DNA from: Bermanella sp047628755
GTDB taxonomy: Bacteria; Pseudomonadota; Gammaproteobacteria; Pseudomonadales; Oceanobacteraceae
Length of the DNA stretch: 6,740 bases
Assembly (NCBI GenBank): GCA_047628755.1
Contig: JBLHVV010000136.1
Coordinates: forward strand, 1 to 6,740
Reading direction: 5' to 3'
This document shows, piece by piece, positions 6,477 through 6,740 of this stretch. Made by a program: the position numbers and the translations under genes. Numbering within the stretch: the stretch's first letter is position 1; each line of letters starts with the position of its first letter. The notes below the pieces were generated by a model, which was not told where the DNA came from, searched no databases, and was given only the letters and a program-made list of their open reading frames with translations.

Positions 6477-6625
6477 ATGTCTAACTAACTCTCTTACTAT
6501 CTTAAGCGACAACTGGGACACACCCTTGAAAAGAAAACTGAGCAACCGGCACAATGTTTAGCTAATGCTCACTGTGCTTAGGCTGAATGGCTTTTTAATA
6601 CTGCCTTTGATCACGCTGACGAAGC

Positions 6626-6653
6626 TTGTTAGCCCGTAAAAAGCCTGTAGAAT
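6626..6653 (+). promoter_or_regulatory. Promoter candidate for the yrbG-like gene
   Basis: TTGTTA (6626-6631) and TAGAAT (6648-6653) are spaced by 16 bases. Transcription would start near 6660, about 24 bases before the ATG. The GC-rich GCCCGC stretch directly after the -10 (6654-6659) resembles discriminators of ppGpp/DksA-controlled promoters; this regulatory reading is inference. The AAGGA ribosome site at 6672-6676 lies 7 bases before the start. Confidence 0.55.
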
Positions 6654-6683
6654 GCCCGCATATTTGTTTTTAAGGATTTTTTT

Positions 6684-6740
6684 ATGTTGCTGGCCAGCTT
6701 TGCCATTATTGCAGGTTTGATTATTTTAGTATGGAGCGCC
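6684..6740 (+). CDS. yrbG: YrbG-like Ca2+/Na+ antiporter, N-terminus only (cut by window edge)
   Basis: Nineteen codons are visible before the window ends: MLLASFAIIAGLIILVWSA. This hydrophobic stretch is the start of a first membrane helix and matches the opening of E. coli YrbG (MLLATALLIVGLLLVVYSA) closely, including the VWSA/VYSA end. YrbG belongs to the CaCA cation/Ca2+ exchanger superfamily in the inner membrane; the E. coli protein has no firmly known substrate. Support also comes from context: in E. coli yrbG lies divergent from the mla-ibaG-murA cluster and upstream of kdsD-kdsC-lptCAB, which may follow here beyond the edge. The ribosome site AAGGA lies 7 bases before the ATG. The diagnostic alpha-repeat motifs are outside the window, so another hydrophobic membrane protein cannot be fully excluded. 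Confidence 0.75.
   Translation, partial: MLLASFAIIAGLIILVWSA

Noticed and set aside
6506..6530. GGGTGTGTCCC-type segment resembling an insertion-sequence end (minus strand)
   Set aside because: No matching inverted end, target duplication or transposase sequence in the window; a single short resemblance is not evidence.
6549..6577. Imperfect inverted repeat GCACAATG/CACTGTGC in the ibaG-yrbG gap
   Set aside because: One internal mismatch, a 13-base loop and no T-run; it fits neither a terminator nor a clear operator and is within chance expectation.
1..6740. CRISPR array, tRNA/rRNA gene, toxin-antitoxin, phage or defence system
   Set aside because: No spaced direct repeats, no cloverleaf-like sequence and no relevant protein motifs; nearly all DNA is accounted for by housekeeping genes.

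Overview
The window looks like chromosomal core DNA from a moderately AT-rich marine-type gammaproteobacterium (Pseudomonadales/Oceanospirillales-like). I judge this from gene order and protein motifs, not from a database search. A Nif3-family gene, a DegS/AlgW protease, hisC-hisD-hisG, murA and a small BolA/IbaG gene in this order match the conserved Pseudomonas-type neighbourhood, and the LA-loop region of the protease also resembles AlgW.

Layout. Bases 1-97 (minus) hold the N-terminus of a Nif3/YbgI-like metal protein, divergent from the degS/algW protease gene (222-1331, plus). A 299-bp gap without a convincing gene (1332-1630) separates degS from a five-gene minus-strand cluster that converges on it. 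In transcription order the cluster is ibaG (6414-6178), murA (6154-4883), hisG (4836-4195), hisD (4112-2805) and hisC (2719-1631). A divergent 269-bp region carries a perfect TATAAT box for the cluster and a separate sigma70-like promoter for a plus-strand gene whose first 19 codons (6684-6740) match YrbG-type Ca2+/Na+ antiporters.

Function. IbaG is a BolA-type Fe-S/redox partner. MurA makes the first committed step of peptidoglycan synthesis. HisG, HisD and HisC catalyse the first, last and one intermediate step of histidine synthesis. HisG is the short form, so a HisZ partner is expected elsewhere. DegS/AlgW is the periplasmic protease that starts the sigma-E/AlgU envelope-stress response.

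I found no undescribed system here; this is housekeeping DNA. The points worth a second look are regulatory or architectural. Hairpins followed by T-runs sit just upstream of both the hisD and hisC ribosome binding sites. A 12-bp palindrome lies between murA and hisG. The mla phospholipid-transport genes that separate ibaG from yrbG in E. coli are absent from that position. The hisD start should move five codons downstream, and a small coding-like scrap lies in the degS-hisC gap.
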